Positions 50,978 to 60,307 are shown, numbered from the stretch's first letter. The stretch is 64,000 nt of DNA from Ornithinibacillus massiliensis (GCF_018310345.1 NZ_JAGXBY010000002.1:124001-188000); one strand, 5' to 3'. Made by a program: numbers and translations. Notes: generated by a model not told the origin, from the sequence alone.

Positions 50978-51529
50978 TTGGCAGATGATCGTACTAGTAC
51001 CATTGTAAAAGAAATCCTGTATTGGAAGGAGCATAAATTACTTCCTGAATCACAGTGCGATTTCTTGTTAGCATTATATACACAAGGGAACGATAATTCG
51101 TTATCGGATATAAAGAGAGAGAAGTATAAACCTTTCCTTTATATTCAGCTAATACTTTTAGTGTTAATGGTACCGTTTTCATTTCTTGTAGTTTATTTTA
51201 CTCAATTTAGTTTCATTTTGCAACTGAGTATTTTAGTTCTTTTTATGGGATATTCTATTTGGGTGTTTCGTTATTTTTACAGGAATAAGATAAACTATGT
51301 ACATATTTCAGTTATTGTTCCACTAGTTATATTATTAATGACTACAGATTTAATAACGAATAAACTTCAAATAAACCCATATGTTACCATTAGTATATTT
51401 CTATTAATTTTTGTAACTTGGTATTGGTTAGGAAAAAAACTTCACTATCGTTATTTAATGTTGTCAAGTGTTTTAGCTATTATTTTGTTATTGTTCGTAA
51501 ATTTTTCACATCTTTTTTCTTTCAACTAA
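50978..51529 (+). CDS. Uncharacterised multi-pass membrane protein
   Basis: I do not recognise this 183-residue protein. The first 45 residues are soluble and partly helical (TIVKEILYWKEHKLLPESQC), followed by five hydrophobic segments (about 48-68, 74-95, 103-121, 131-147 and 152-175) with short basic loops. The N-terminus resembles the soluble heads of DUF2157-type membrane proteins in general style, but I cannot assign it. TTG 50978 is preferred because GGGGTGAT lies just before it; GTG 50969 overlaps that site. It lies between the sigA terminator and cccA with no clear own terminator. Confidence 0.75.
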   Translation: MADDRTSTIVKEILYWKEHKLLPESQCDFLLALYTQGNDNSLSDIKREKYKPFLYIQLILLVLMVPFSFLVVYFTQFSFILQLSILVLFMGYSIWVFRYFYRNKINYVHISVIVPLVILLMTTDLITNKLQINPYVTISIFLLIFVTWYWLGKKLHYRYLMLSSVLAIILLLFVNFSHLFSFN

Positions 51530-51605
51530 AGCATTTTTCATATAGAATAGATATAGCTATGTGGAATAATATTTTATTCTGGGGATACATAAGGAGGAAA
51601 TACTA

Positions 51606-51971
51606 ATGAAACGAAACCCATTAATCCCCTTTGCAATGATTGCCATTGTCGGGGTACTAGCAGTAATTGTTATTTCTTTTGTGGGTAATCATCAAAGGAC
51701 ACAGATTGCTGAAGGGGACGAAGGACAAGCTGATAAAGTAATCATGGAAGATCCGGAAGAAATTTACGAAACAAGTTGCTTGCATTGTCATGGGGCAGAC
51801 CTTTCTGGTGGTATGGGACCTGCTTTAGATGCAGTTGGTTCTGAATTATCTTTAGATGAAATTAAAGATATCGTTACCAATGGTACAGAAGGCGGAATGC
51901 CAGCTCAACTAGGGCAGCTTGCTGAAGAAGAAATTGCAATTATTTCTGAATGGTTAAGTGAGAAGAAATGA
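51606..51971 (+). CDS. cccA: Membrane-anchored cytochrome c-550
   Basis: A small c-type cytochrome held by one N-terminal transmembrane helix (about 7-26), with the heme domain outside. The 121-residue protein binds heme through C58-x2-C61-H62, and M98 (GGMPAQL) is the likely sixth ligand. It carries electrons to the caa3-type oxidase in Bacillus. The anchor is uncleaved as in B. subtilis CccA. AAGGAGG precedes the ATG. The gene follows sigA at a distance and precedes trmK, the B. subtilis order. Confidence 0.95.
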   Translation: MKRNPLIPFAMIAIVGVLAVIVISFVGNHQRTQIAEGDEGQADKVIMEDPEEIYETSCLHCHGADLSGGMGPALDAVGSELSLDEIKDIVTNGTEGGMPAQLGQLAEEEIAIISEWLSEKK

Positions 51972-51982
51972 ATAGTGTCGGG

Positions 51983-52018
51983 GAAAGCTTTCTGATATAA
52001 TACAGAAAGCTTTTCTTT
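51983..52018 (+). terminator. Terminator after cccA
   Basis: GAAAGCTTTCTG (51983-51994) pairs with CAGAAAGCTTTTC (52003-52015), followed by a T-rich run. Confidence 0.88.
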
Positions 52019-52047
52019 TATTATGTATTTGAAAGAGGAGGCTAGTT

Positions 52048-52758
52048 ATGGCAGAGGAAATAAAGTTATCTAATAGACTGCGAAAGGTCGCTTCTTATTT
52101 ACCAAAAGGGGCACATTTTGCCGATATTGGATCTGATCATGCGTACTTGCCTTGTTATGTATGCAGTAATGATTCGACCGCAAGAGCAATTGCTGGAGAA
52201 GTAAATGAAGGACCACTATCTAGTGCAATCGATACGATTAAGACCTACCAGTTACAGGATGTAATTGAAGCAAGATTAGGTAATGGTTTGGCTGTTCTAC
52301 AACAAGGAGAAGTTAATCAGGTAGTTATTGCTGGTATGGGTGGAGCATTAATCCGTTCGATCCTAGAAAATGGGAAGGACAAGCTCGAAAATGTCAATTT
52401 AATTATTGCCCAGCCAAATGTCAATGAAAAAAATGTACGTAGTTGGTACATGGAGAATGGATTCATTATTGAGGATGAAGCTATACTAGAAGAAAATGGA
52501 CATATCTATGAAATTATTGTTGGGCAACGGTCGAATAATAAGGAAACACTATCCGATCAGCAATTGCTTTTTGGCCCAATTTTATTAAACCGACGAGATG
52601 CATTGTTCTTTAAAAAATGGAAGTCTGAACGAGATAAATTAATAAACGTTATTAGTCAGATGAAGCAAGCTAAAGTACAAGATACCATGAAAATAGGGAA
52701 ATTTGAGGAGCAATTAAGTTGGATTGAGGAGGTGCTACGTCATGACCCAGACAACTAA
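52048..52758 (+). CDS. trmK: tRNA (adenine22-N1)-methyltransferase TrmK
   Basis: Methylates N1 of A22 in tRNA (YqfN). The 236-residue protein has a Rossmann-type domain with FADIGSDHAYLPCY (SAM motif I, about residue 24), VVIAGMGGALIRSIL and IIAQPNVNEKNVRSW, and a C-terminal coiled coil of about 60 residues. AGAGGAGG precedes the ATG. It overlaps the next gene by 17 bases. Confidence 0.96.
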   Translation: MAEEIKLSNRLRKVASYLPKGAHFADIGSDHAYLPCYVCSNDSTARAIAGEVNEGPLSSAIDTIKTYQLQDVIEARLGNGLAVLQQGEVNQVVIAGMGGALIRSILENGKDKLENVNLIIAQPNVNEKNVRSWYMENGFIIEDEAILEENGHIYEIIVGQRSNNKETLSDQQLLFGPILLNRRDALFFKKWKSERDKLINVISQMKQAKVQDTMKIGKFEEQLSWIEEVLRHDPDN

Positions 52759-53869
52759 CGCACATATCTTTAGCCTTATGGAGAAATGGGCTCCCAAAGC
52801 TTTCGCGTACGATTGGGATAATATAGGCTTACAAATAGGTTCGTACAATAAACCAGTAAGAAAAATCATGGTTACATTAGATGTACTGGAATCTGTAGTG
52901 GAAGAGGCAATCGAAAATGAGGTAGATTTAATCATTGCACATCACCCATTATTATTCAAACCTTTAAAAGAAATAAATGTCGACAGTTGGCGTGGTCGAA
53001 TAATAAAAAAATTAATTCAGCATGATATAACCGTATATGCAGCACATACGAACCTTGATGTTGCAAAAGGTGGCGTAAATGATTTATTAGCTGATTTAAT
53101 TGGTCTTGAAGATAAGGTAGTATTAGTAGAAACTAATGAAGATTCATTATGTAAAGTTGTTGTCTATATACCAGAAACGCATGTAGAAGTTGTGACAGAT
53201 GCATTAGCTAAAGCAGGAGCTGGTCACATTGGTCATTATAGTCATTGTACATTCCAGACCAAAGGAACAGGCACATTTATGCCTTTAGGAGAAGCGAATC
53301 CTTTTATTGGGAAAAAGAATCAATTGGAGATGGTTCCAGAGGTAAAAGTGGAAACAATCGTCCAACAAAGCATTCTTTCCAATGTATTAAAAGGAATGAT
53401 TGCTGCTCATCCTTATGAAGAAGTGGCATATGATGTCATTCCATTAAAAAATGAAGGCGAGAAAATTGGGTTAGGCCGGGTTGGCAATCTGAAGGAAGTA
53501 ACGACATTAGATGAATTCGTGACTAAAGTAAAGAATGTCCTAGAGGTAAACTACGTAAGAGTATCAGGGGATAGTAACCGTAAAGTTAAGAGGGTGGCTG
53601 TATTAGGTGGAAGTGGTGAAAAATATTTTCACTCTGCTATACAGAAGAAAGCAGACGTTTACATTACTGGGGATATGACATTCCATGTAGCACAAGAAGC
53701 GATTGAAATGGGAATTTCCGTTATTGATGCTGGGCATTATATAGAAAAAGTCATGAAGTCTGCTACGAAACAATATTTAGAACAACAAATCAAAGAAGAT
53801 GCAACCTTAAATAAATCACTTGAAATAATTGTTTCGGAGACGAACACAGACCCTTTTCAATATCGATAG
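52742..53869 (+). CDS. yqfO: Nif3-like dinuclear metal center protein YqfO
   Basis: A 375-residue protein of the NIF3/GTP cyclohydrolase I type 2 family with an inserted PII-like (CutA-like) domain (about 130-235). Metal ligands are visible in IIAHHPLLFKP near residue 64 and VIDAGHYIEKV near the C-terminus. The function is uncertain. ATG 52742 follows GAGGAGGTG by seven bases; a TTG six codons upstream would read through the site. It is coupled to trmK by overlap. Confidence 0.93.
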   Translation: MTQTTNAHIFSLMEKWAPKAFAYDWDNIGLQIGSYNKPVRKIMVTLDVLESVVEEAIENEVDLIIAHHPLLFKPLKEINVDSWRGRIIKKLIQHDITVYAAHTNLDVAKGGVNDLLADLIGLEDKVVLVETNEDSLCKVVVYIPETHVEVVTDALAKAGAGHIGHYSHCTFQTKGTGTFMPLGEANPFIGKKNQLEMVPEVKVETIVQQSILSNVLKGMIAAHPYEEVAYDVIPLKNEGEKIGLGRVGNLKEVTTLDEFVTKVKNVLEVNYVRVSGDSNRKVKRVAVLGGSGEKYFHSAIQKKADVYITGDMTFHVAQEAIEMGISVIDAGHYIEKVMKSATKQYLEQQIKEDATLNKSLEIIVSETNTDPFQYR

Positions 53870-53906
53870 TAATTTAGTTTGGTAAGGCACTTAAAGGAGT
53901 AATCGT

Positions 53907-55217
53907 ATGAATAAAACATTTAAATCAATATCGTTCAACCCAATTATGCTAGATGTAATTGAAAGTTTGGAATTTAAGCAGCCAACAGAAATCCAGCTGA
54001 AAGTTATTCCTGCTATATTAAAAGGGCAAAGTGTCATTGGACAATCCCATACTGGTTCAGGAAAAACACACTCTTTTTTACTCCCAATCTTTAACCAATT
54101 AGACGCGAATAAAAAAGAAATACAAAGCGTAATTACAGCACCAACACGCGAGCTTGCGACACAGCTATATGATGAAGTGAAAAAAATTATCAAATTGGCT
54201 GGTAAAGAAGAGGAATGGAAAACGAAGCTGTTAGTTGGAGGAACAGATAAACAAAAAATGATTGATAAGTTGAAAGAGCCTCCACATATTATTGTAGGTA
54301 CCCCTGGTCGTATTTTAGACTTAGTGAAAGAAGAAGCGATTTCGATTTATTCTGCTACTTCCTTTGTCATTGATGAAGCGGATTTAATGCTTGATTTAGG
54401 TTTTATTGAGACATTAGATCAATTATTAATTCGTTGTAAGCAAGATATACAATTAATGGTATTCTCTGCAACCATTCCACAACGACTAGAACACTTCTTT
54501 AAAAAGTATTTAGAAAATCCACTACATGTTAAGATTGCTAATGAATTATCTCCTGAAACAATGGAGCATCGTTTAGTTGCTGTTAAGCATCGTGCAGAAG
54601 ATGAAATCATTTATCAACTATCCGAGGCAATCAATCCTTATCTAGCCATTATTTTTACTAACGGTAAAGAGAATGCAGATAAACTACATGAAAAACTGTT
54701 AGAAAAAGGTCTTAATGTAGGGATTATTCATGGTGGGCTTACACCTCGAGAAAGAAAGCGAATTTTAAAAGAGATTCAAAGTCTTAAATATCAATATTTA
54801 GTTGCTACTGATTTAGCATCAAGAGGAATTGATATTAAAGGAGTAAGTCATGTCATAAATGCACAACTTCCGAAAGAGGAAGAGTTCTATATTCACCGTG
54901 TAGGTAGAACAGCACGGGCTGGAATGGAAGGAACTGCTATAAGCTTATATCGAGAAGAAGATCTCAAGCTAATCGAAAAGCTTGAACAAAAAGGATTAGA
55001 ATTTGTCTTTTATGATGTAAGAAATGGTGAGTGGAAAGATGCAAAAGCATGGAATGAACGAAATCTGCGTCTGAAGACAACAACAGAGGTTGAAAAAGAA
55101 GCATGGAAGCAGGTTCGTAAGCCTAAGAAGGTAAAACCGGGCTATAAGAAAAAGATGAAAAGACAACAGGAATCCATTAAGAAAAATATGATTAAAAGTA
55201 AAAATAGAAAGAAATAA
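53907..55217 (+). CDS. cshB: DEAD-box RNA helicase CshB
   Basis: Cold-shock RNA helicase (YqfR) of 436 residues. Visible motifs are Q (FKQPTEIQ), I (GSGKT, 50-54), Ia (PTREL), Ib (TPGR), II (DEAD, 155-158), III (SAT), V (ATDLASRGIDI) and VI (HRVGRTAR). The C-terminal tail is very basic (KKVKPGYKKKMKRQQ), typical for RNA binding. AAAGGAG precedes the ATG. It precedes nfo, as in B. subtilis. Confidence 0.96.
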   Translation: MNKTFKSISFNPIMLDVIESLEFKQPTEIQLKVIPAILKGQSVIGQSHTGSGKTHSFLLPIFNQLDANKKEIQSVITAPTRELATQLYDEVKKIIKLAGKEEEWKTKLLVGGTDKQKMIDKLKEPPHIIVGTPGRILDLVKEEAISIYSATSFVIDEADLMLDLGFIETLDQLLIRCKQDIQLMVFSATIPQRLEHFFKKYLENPLHVKIANELSPETMEHRLVAVKHRAEDEIIYQLSEAINPYLAIIFTNGKENADKLHEKLLEKGLNVGIIHGGLTPRERKRILKEIQSLKYQYLVATDLASRGIDIKGVSHVINAQLPKEEEFYIHRVGRTARAGMEGTAISLYREEDLKLIEKLEQKGLEFVFYDVRNGEWKDAKAWNERNLRLKTTTEVEKEAWKQVRKPKKVKPGYKKKMKRQQESIKKNMIKSKNRKK

Positions 55218-55235
55218 TGGGGGAGTAAAGTCGTT

Positions 55236-56129
55236 ATGTTAAAAATTGGTTCGCATGTCTCAATGAGCGGCAAAAAAATGTTGCTAGCTTCAAGTGAAGA
55301 AGCGGTCTCTTATGGCGCAAATGCGTTAATGATCTATACTGGTGCACCACAGAATACGAGGAGAAAGCCAATCGAAGAATTAAATATTGAAGCAGGTCTT
55401 AAGCATATGACGGAAAACGGTATTCAGGATATTGTTGTCCATGCTCCGTATATTATTAATATTGGAAATACAACGAAACCAGAAACCTTTGAATTAGGAG
55501 TTAACTTCTTAAGAAGTGAAATCGATCGTACGGAAGCTATCGGTGCAAAACAGATTGTACTTCATCCAGGTGCCCATGTAGGTGCTGGACCAGACGAAGG
55601 AATCCAAAAGATAATTGAGGGTTTGAATGAAGTATTAGAGAAAGATGATAAAGTTCAGATTGCCTTAGAAACAATGGCCGGAAAAGGTTCAGAAATAGGT
55701 AGAACATTTGAAGAAATTGCCCAGATTATAGAGGGTGTTACCCATAACGATAAGTTATCCGTATGTTTTGACACCTGTCATGTTCATGATGCTGGTTACG
55801 ATATTGTGAATGATTTTGATGGTGTTCTAGAACAGTTTGATAAAATTATTGGTGTGGATAGAATAAAGGTCGTCCATGTAAATGACTCTAAAAATGAGCG
55901 AGGAGCACATAAGGATCGTCATGAAAACATAGGCTTTGGACATATTGGGTTTGATGCACTTCATTATATTATCCATCACCCACAATTAGCGGCACTACCA
56001 AAAATATTAGAAACACCTTATGTAGGTTTAGATAAGAAGAGTAAAAAAGCTCCTTATAAATTTGAAATAGAAATGATTCGAAACGGGTCATTTAACCCGG
56101 AATTACAAGAAATAATTATGAATCAATAA
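55236..56129 (+). CDS. nfo: Endonuclease IV
   Basis: AP endonuclease of base-excision repair (YqfS). The 297-residue TIM-barrel protein has the AP_endonuc_2 signatures: [16 protein letters not shown] at the start, [42 protein letters not shown] and a final ILETP, which together supply the three zinc sites. GGGGAG precedes the ATG. A bidirectional terminator follows, shared with the convergent yqfT. Confidence 0.97.
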   Translation: MLKIGSHVSMSGKKMLLASSEEAVSYGANALMIYTGAPQNTRRKPIEELNIEAGLKHMTENGIQDIVVHAPYIINIGNTTKPETFELGVNFLRSEIDRTEAIGAKQIVLHPGAHVGAGPDEGIQKIIEGLNEVLEKDDKVQIALETMAGKGSEIGRTFEEIAQIIEGVTHNDKLSVCFDTCHVHDAGYDIVNDFDGVLEQFDKIIGVDRIKVVHVNDSKNERGAHKDRHENIGFGHIGFDALHYIIHHPQLAALPKILETPYVGLDKKSKKAPYKFEIEMIRNGSFNPELQEIIMNQ

Positions 56130-56289
56130 ATTAACGTGACCAATACGATGATTATCAAATTTATAATGATGTTTAGTGTGCGGTTTAATGAGATTATTAA
56201 GCTCTATAGAGGTTGGGTTACGGTTCGAGAATCGTTGTCTCAGCCTCTAGTTCTTTACTTAAACTTGTTTTATCAACGCGTAAATAGAT

Positions 56290-56332
56290 AAGCTACCTAT
56301 AAGGTAAATTGCTTACCTAGGTAGCTTTTTTT
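56290..56332. terminator. Bidirectional terminator between nfo and yqfT
   Basis: AAGCTACCTA (56290-56299) pairs with TAGGTAGCTT (56318-56327), followed by a T-run overlapping the yqfT stop codon. Confidence 0.85.
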
Positions 56333-56615
56333 AATTAAATAAATGCTCCAGTCCGTGTGATTTTATTAATTCATGAAAAAGTTTATTTGCTTTTAATGCG
56401 GTTTGGCGGTCTATAATTTCACTTAGATCGTGGAGCATCTTTTCTCGCTCTCTTTTGTCAAATGGGTCAATTTTTTTAGTATGAACATATGTGGCAATTT
56501 CCTCGGCCTGCTGTCTCGTAATCGTAAACCCGTATTCCCCTGAATATTGTATAATATCTTCAGCTGTAATTTGTCTCATTTTATTCAGAATAATTTGTTT
56601 TATAAACACTGACAT
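56331..56615 (-). CDS. yqfT: YqfT family protein (DUF2624)
   Basis: A 94-residue soluble, mostly helical protein of unknown function. Its pattern of MSVFIKQIILNKMRQITAED at the start and HDLSEIIDRQTALKANKLFH near the end agrees with the YqfT family, and it lies next to nfo on the opposite strand, like the B. subtilis gene. ATG 56615 is chosen because AGAGAGGTG lies seven bases before it; a GTG three codons earlier overlaps that site. Confidence 0.85.
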   Translation of the reverse strand: MSVFIKQIILNKMRQITAEDIIQYSGEYGFTITRQQAEEIATYVHTKKIDPFDKREREKMLHDLSEIIDRQTALKANKLFHELIKSHGLEHLFN

Positions 56616-56790
56616 AATATACACCTCTCTTTGTTTACCACTATATGCTTACCAGCTGCTTTTATCAACTTGTTCTCACCGTTTTATGGAAAATGGTTAT
56701 TTCACCTGGTGGTAAAAAGTAGCATTATAAGTTTCGTTTTTCATCATAAACTATAATTGCACCTCATCATTTTATAGAAGGAGGTCAATC

Positions 56791-57162
56791 ATGGACGATA
56801 AAATTCGTACCAATAATGTGGAGAACGCTCCGAAGCATGGTGAAGACGATATTTCTTCACGTCACGTCGATGGACTTTATTACAGTAGCCGTGATGAGGA
56901 AACAGCTGCTGAATTAACAGCAGATGACTACAGAAATGTAGCCCTTGACGAGGAAAAGAGTGAAGCGAATACTTCAATCGGTTGGATAGCCTTAGTGTTA
57001 TCTATTGCCTCATTCTTCTGGGCACCAATTCTTTTAGGTGGTGCTGGGATTGTTGTAGGGTTTATGGCAAGGAATCGCCATGCAAATACCCTTGGTAATA
57101 TTGCAATCGTAGCCGGCGCAATCTCCATTATCATTACCCTGTTTATATTACCTTTCGTATAG
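56791..57162 (+). CDS. yqfX: YqfX-like DUF4190 membrane protein
   Basis: A 123-residue protein with a polar acidic N-terminal half (1-62) and two transmembrane helices (about 64-90 and 100-121) with the DUF4190 pattern: IGWIALVLSIASFFWAP, then GFMARNRHANTLG. The function is unknown. GGAGGTC precedes the ATG. The symbol rests on similarity in layout to B. subtilis YqfX and on its place after yqfT. A terminator follows. Confidence 0.85.
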   Translation: MDDKIRTNNVENAPKHGEDDISSRHVDGLYYSSRDEETAAELTADDYRNVALDEEKSEANTSIGWIALVLSIASFFWAPILLGGAGIVVGFMARNRHANTLGNIAIVAGAISIIITLFILPFV

Positions 57163-57165
57163 ACG

Positions 57166-57198
57166 AAGAGGCTAGGTTCACTACCTGGCCTCTTTTAT
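57166..57198 (+). terminator. Terminator after yqfX
   Basis: GAGGCTAGGT (57168-57177) pairs with ACCTGGCCTC (57183-57192; one G-U pair), followed by TTTTATAT. The convergent yqfZ ends just beyond. Confidence 0.85.
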
Positions 57199-57205
57199 AT
57201 TATGG

Positions 57206-57535
57206 CTAATTATTTCCATAACCGTTATATTTTGGAAAGAAATAATAGCGATTAACCTGCAGATGATCAGGGTCTACTGTTGGATTCAATGTAGAAAAAT
57301 CTCTTCGAATTTGCTCTATATTTATATTGTGTATCGTTGGGTTAAGTCGTTCGGTAACGGTTAGCACCGTGTCACCTCGTTCTGTTTTTATCTTGATTGG
57401 TTCAAAAGCAGTGTTTAATGTTAGGGAAGAATCCTGACTTTCTTTTTGTTTTGATAAGTCAGTTCCGGTGTTTAAATCTTTATAGATACTAATCAAAAAT
57501 AGTATAATACATATAGTAAGAATAAATTTTTTCAT
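57206..57535 (-). CDS. yqfZ: YqfZ-like secreted or membrane-anchored protein
   Basis: A 109-residue protein with an N-terminal signal or anchor (KKFILTICIILFLISIYKD) and an extracytoplasmic part with the LysM-like stretch KTERGDTVLTVTERLNPTIH, ending QVNRYYFFPKY. This agrees with B. subtilis YqfZ, found in the same neighbourhood. The function is unknown; a peptidoglycan-binding role is inferred from the LysM-like pattern. AAGGAGT lies before the ATG. It converges on yqfX. Confidence 0.8.
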   Translation of the reverse strand: MKKFILTICIILFLISIYKDLNTGTDLSKQKESQDSSLTLNTAFEPIKIKTERGDTVLTVTERLNPTIHNINIEQIRRDFSTLNPTVDPDHLQVNRYYFFPKYNGYGNN

Positions 57536-57613
57536 GAGTTACTCCTTATTATGAAACCATTTATTATTCACAAACGTATATAAAGTAAGATTAATTTGGA
57601 GAGGGAGAAGAAT

Positions 57614-58249
57614 ATGGAAATATTTTCTCAAGAGTGGATTGCTATTATCATCACTGGCTTAGCAACATTATTTTTAATTGGTGAAATATTAGTAAATATG
57701 CGTGGTATATTTGCTTTATTAGGTATAGGATTTATAACGGTTTATTTTTCAGTATATTTGGAAACAGACTCCCTTATTCTTATGCTTGTCATTTATTTTA
57801 TTGGAATCGCACTTATAATTATAGATGGTAAAGTATTAAATGATGGAACCTTAGCGACTATTGGTACAGCTGCTATGATTGCAGCTGTCGCGTTACCGGC
57901 ACCAAATTTTGCCGCTGGAGCATATGCAGTACTAGGGGTAATACTAGGGGCAGCAGGGTCACTGTTCTTCTTAAAAGTATTTAAGCGTAGAGATATGTGG
58001 AATAAGATTACCTTAAAAGATAAATTGACTAGTGAGGCTGGATATAATTCTATCAATGCTGAATATAAAACGTTATTACATCAAGAAGCGGTTACATTAA
58101 ATGATTTACGTCCGGTTGGTACGATACGACTTGGAAATAAAGATTATAGTGCTATATCGAATGGTCAATGGATACCAAAAGGAACGGAGGTAGTCGTAAC
58201 TGAGGTAGATGGAACAAAAATATTAGTAGAACGTAAAAAAAATTCTTAG
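57614..58249 (+). CDS. Stand-alone NfeD-family membrane protein (NfeD1b type)
   Basis: A 211-residue protein with about five transmembrane helices (to about residue 125) and a C-terminal OB-fold domain (about 150-210) containing LNDLRPVGTIRLGNKDYSA and GTEVVVTEVDGTKILVERK, the NfeD signature. It lacks the ClpP-like protease domain of YqeZ. Such short NfeD proteins usually pair with a flotillin of the FloT type, but none is adjacent. ATG 57614 follows GGAGAGGGAG; a TTG six codons upstream would overlap that site. A strong terminator follows directly. Confidence 0.88.
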   Translation: MEIFSQEWIAIIITGLATLFLIGEILVNMRGIFALLGIGFITVYFSVYLETDSLILMLVIYFIGIALIIIDGKVLNDGTLATIGTAAMIAAVALPAPNFAAGAYAVLGVILGAAGSLFFLKVFKRRDMWNKITLKDKLTSEAGYNSINAEYKTLLHQEAVTLNDLRPVGTIRLGNKDYSAISNGQWIPKGTEVVVTEVDGTKILVERKKNS

Positions 58250-58272
58250 GATCCTCCTAAGAATTTTTTTTT
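58241..58272 (+). terminator. Terminator after the NfeD gene
   Basis: AATTCTTAGGA (58241-58251) pairs with TCCTAAGAATT (58254-58264) around a two-base loop, followed by eight or nine T. The left arm overlaps the end of the gene. Confidence 0.93.
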
Positions 58273-58451
58273 GCCTTTTACACACAATACCTTTATTGAA
58301 TGAAGTTTGTTCTTTCTTGTCGGAATTTGAATGTAAATTTTGTGTAAAGTTTTTAATAATTGCTTTACAAAACGGATTCTTTTTTCAATAATGATAAAGG
58401 TGTGCCAATAAGGGATACATAAGACAACATAATTAAAGGGGCGAATATCCA

Positions 58452-60080
58452 TTGGAAATAGACGTGCAGACGCTGATTTTTGAATTCATCGGTGGTTTAG
58501 GTATTTTTCTTCTAGGTATTAAATATATGGGAGATGGATTACAAAAATCTGCCGGAGATCGTTTGCGAGAAATTTTAGACCGTTTTACGAGTAATCCGTT
58601 TCTTGGAGTACTTGCGGGTATAGTAGTGACTATTTTAATTCAGAGTAGTTCAGGTACGACCGTTCTTACTGTAGGTTTAGTTAGTGCCGGATTTATGACA
58701 CTTAGACAAGCCATCGGAGTTATTATGGGTGCGAATATTGGTACAACGGTTACAGCATTTATCATCGGTATCGATGTCGGTGCGTATTCATTACCGATTC
58801 TTGCTATTGGTGCCTTAATGATCTTTTTCTTTAAACATCAAAAGGTCACTGCTATTGGTCAAGTCGTGTTTGGTTTTGGCTCATTATTTTATGGGTTAGA
58901 ATTAATGAGTAGTGGAATGAAGCCTTTAAGGTCGTTAGAAGCATTCCAGGAATTAACCCTAAGTATGAGTGAGCATTCCGTATTAGGGGTTGTTATTGGG
59001 GTACTGTTCACTGTTATCGTACAAAGCTCTAGTGCGACAATCGGTATTTTGCAGGGACTTTATTCTGAAGGAGCCATCCGACTAGATGCTGCATTACCTG
59101 TCCTTTTTGGTGATAATATTGGGACAACTATTACAGCTATTATAGCATCCTTAGGTGCTACTGTTGCTGCTCGTCGTGCAGCTGCAGTACATGTCATATT
59201 TAACTTAGTAGGTACAACTGTCTTTTTATTATTACTACATCCATTCACACAATATGTGATGTTTTTACAAGAAAAACTAATGTTAAACGCCGAAATGACT
59301 ATTGCTTTCGCACATGGTAGTTTTAACATACTAAATACAATTGTTCAGTTCCCATTCATTGGCTTACTAGCATGGATGGTAACGAAGCTTGTACCAGGAA
59401 AGGATACTACAATCGAATATAAGCCGAAGCATTTAGACCCGATTTTTATTCAACAATCTTCAGCGCTAGCCCTTGACCAAGCAAAGGCTGAAATAGTTCG
59501 CATGGGTGAATATGCATATCAAGGCATGGAAGAGACAAGCATGTATTTATCAACAAACCAAACGAAACATGCTGAAATGGCTCTACAGATTGAAGGCGCA
59601 CTAAACAGTTTAGATCGTAGTATAACGGATTATCTTATTGACATTTCTGGTGGTTCATTGTCTGAATTTGAAAGTGCAAAGCACACGGTATTAATGGATA
59701 CAGTGCGAGATATTGAACGAATTGGAGACCACTTTGAAAACGTTGTGGAGTTAATCGATTATAAAATATCCAATAAAGTAGTGATCACGGATAAGGCACA
59801 AGAGGATTTAAATAATATGTTTGACTTAACAATGTCTACCGTTAAGCAAGCGATTAAGGCGCTTGATACGGGTAATCGGGAAGAGGCATTGGCAGTTGTT
59901 CAAAAAGAGGACCAAATAGACAAAATGGAACGAAGCTATCGTAAAAAGCATATCATCCGTATGAATGAAGGGGATTGTTCTGTATCAGCAGGTATCGTCT
60001 TTGTTGATATTATATCGAATCTAGAACGTATCGGTGATCATGCAGTTAATATTGCAGAAGCAGTGTTAGAGGATCATTAA
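58452..60080 (+). CDS. Na/Pi cotransporter family protein with PhoU-like domain
   Basis: A 542-residue NptA/YjbB-type transporter. The membrane part (about 1-310) holds the inverted repeat of the NaPi-II fold with two QSSS motifs (ILIQSSSGTTVLT and VIVQSSSATIGIL), each followed by a GANIGTTVT or GDNIGTTIT element. The C-terminal cytoplasmic part (about 340-540) is PhoU-like and helical, with IERIGDHFENV and LERIGDHAVNI. It should import phosphate with Na+, or export it as YjbB does; direction is not decided by sequence. The start is TTG 58452, nine bases after AAAGGGG. A terminator follows. Confidence 0.94.
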   Translation: MEIDVQTLIFEFIGGLGIFLLGIKYMGDGLQKSAGDRLREILDRFTSNPFLGVLAGIVVTILIQSSSGTTVLTVGLVSAGFMTLRQAIGVIMGANIGTTVTAFIIGIDVGAYSLPILAIGALMIFFFKHQKVTAIGQVVFGFGSLFYGLELMSSGMKPLRSLEAFQELTLSMSEHSVLGVVIGVLFTVIVQSSSATIGILQGLYSEGAIRLDAALPVLFGDNIGTTITAIIASLGATVAARRAAAVHVIFNLVGTTVFLLLLHPFTQYVMFLQEKLMLNAEMTIAFAHGSFNILNTIVQFPFIGLLAWMVTKLVPGKDTTIEYKPKHLDPIFIQQSSALALDQAKAEIVRMGEYAYQGMEETSMYLSTNQTKHAEMALQIEGALNSLDRSITDYLIDISGGSLSEFESAKHTVLMDTVRDIERIGDHFENVVELIDYKISNKVVITDKAQEDLNNMFDLTMSTVKQAIKALDTGNREEALAVVQKEDQIDKMERSYRKKHIIRMNEGDCSVSAGIVFVDIISNLERIGDHAVNIAEAVLEDH

Positions 60081-60086
60081 GAGAAT

Positions 60087-60120
60087 AAAGAGAGAGGTTT
60101 TCCTCTCTCTTTTTATTTTT
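60087..60120 (+). terminator. Terminator after the Na/Pi cotransporter gene
   Basis: AAAGAGAGAGG (60087-60097) pairs with CCTCTCTCTTT (60102-60112) around TTTT, followed by a T-rich run. Confidence 0.95.
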
Positions 60121-60220
60121 TTTGTAAATTTTTGTTGCTATTTTTAAATAAAGGTGATATAGTAATTATTGTCGTTTTCGACAGAAAGTAAAAATTACAT
60201 AAATTAAATTAAAATAATAG

Positions 60221-60249
60221 TTGACACGAAAGATTGAACATGTTATATT
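60221..60249 (+). promoter_or_regulatory. Promoter of the tRNA operon
   Basis: A perfect TTGACA (60221-60226) and TATATT (60244-60249) with an exact 17-base spacer, about 60 bases before tRNA-Asn. Confidence 0.92.
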
Positions 60250-60307
60250 ATATCTCGTGCCACTTAAAGAGAAGACATCTACTTCTTACTTAAAAGATTG
60301 ATAATTT

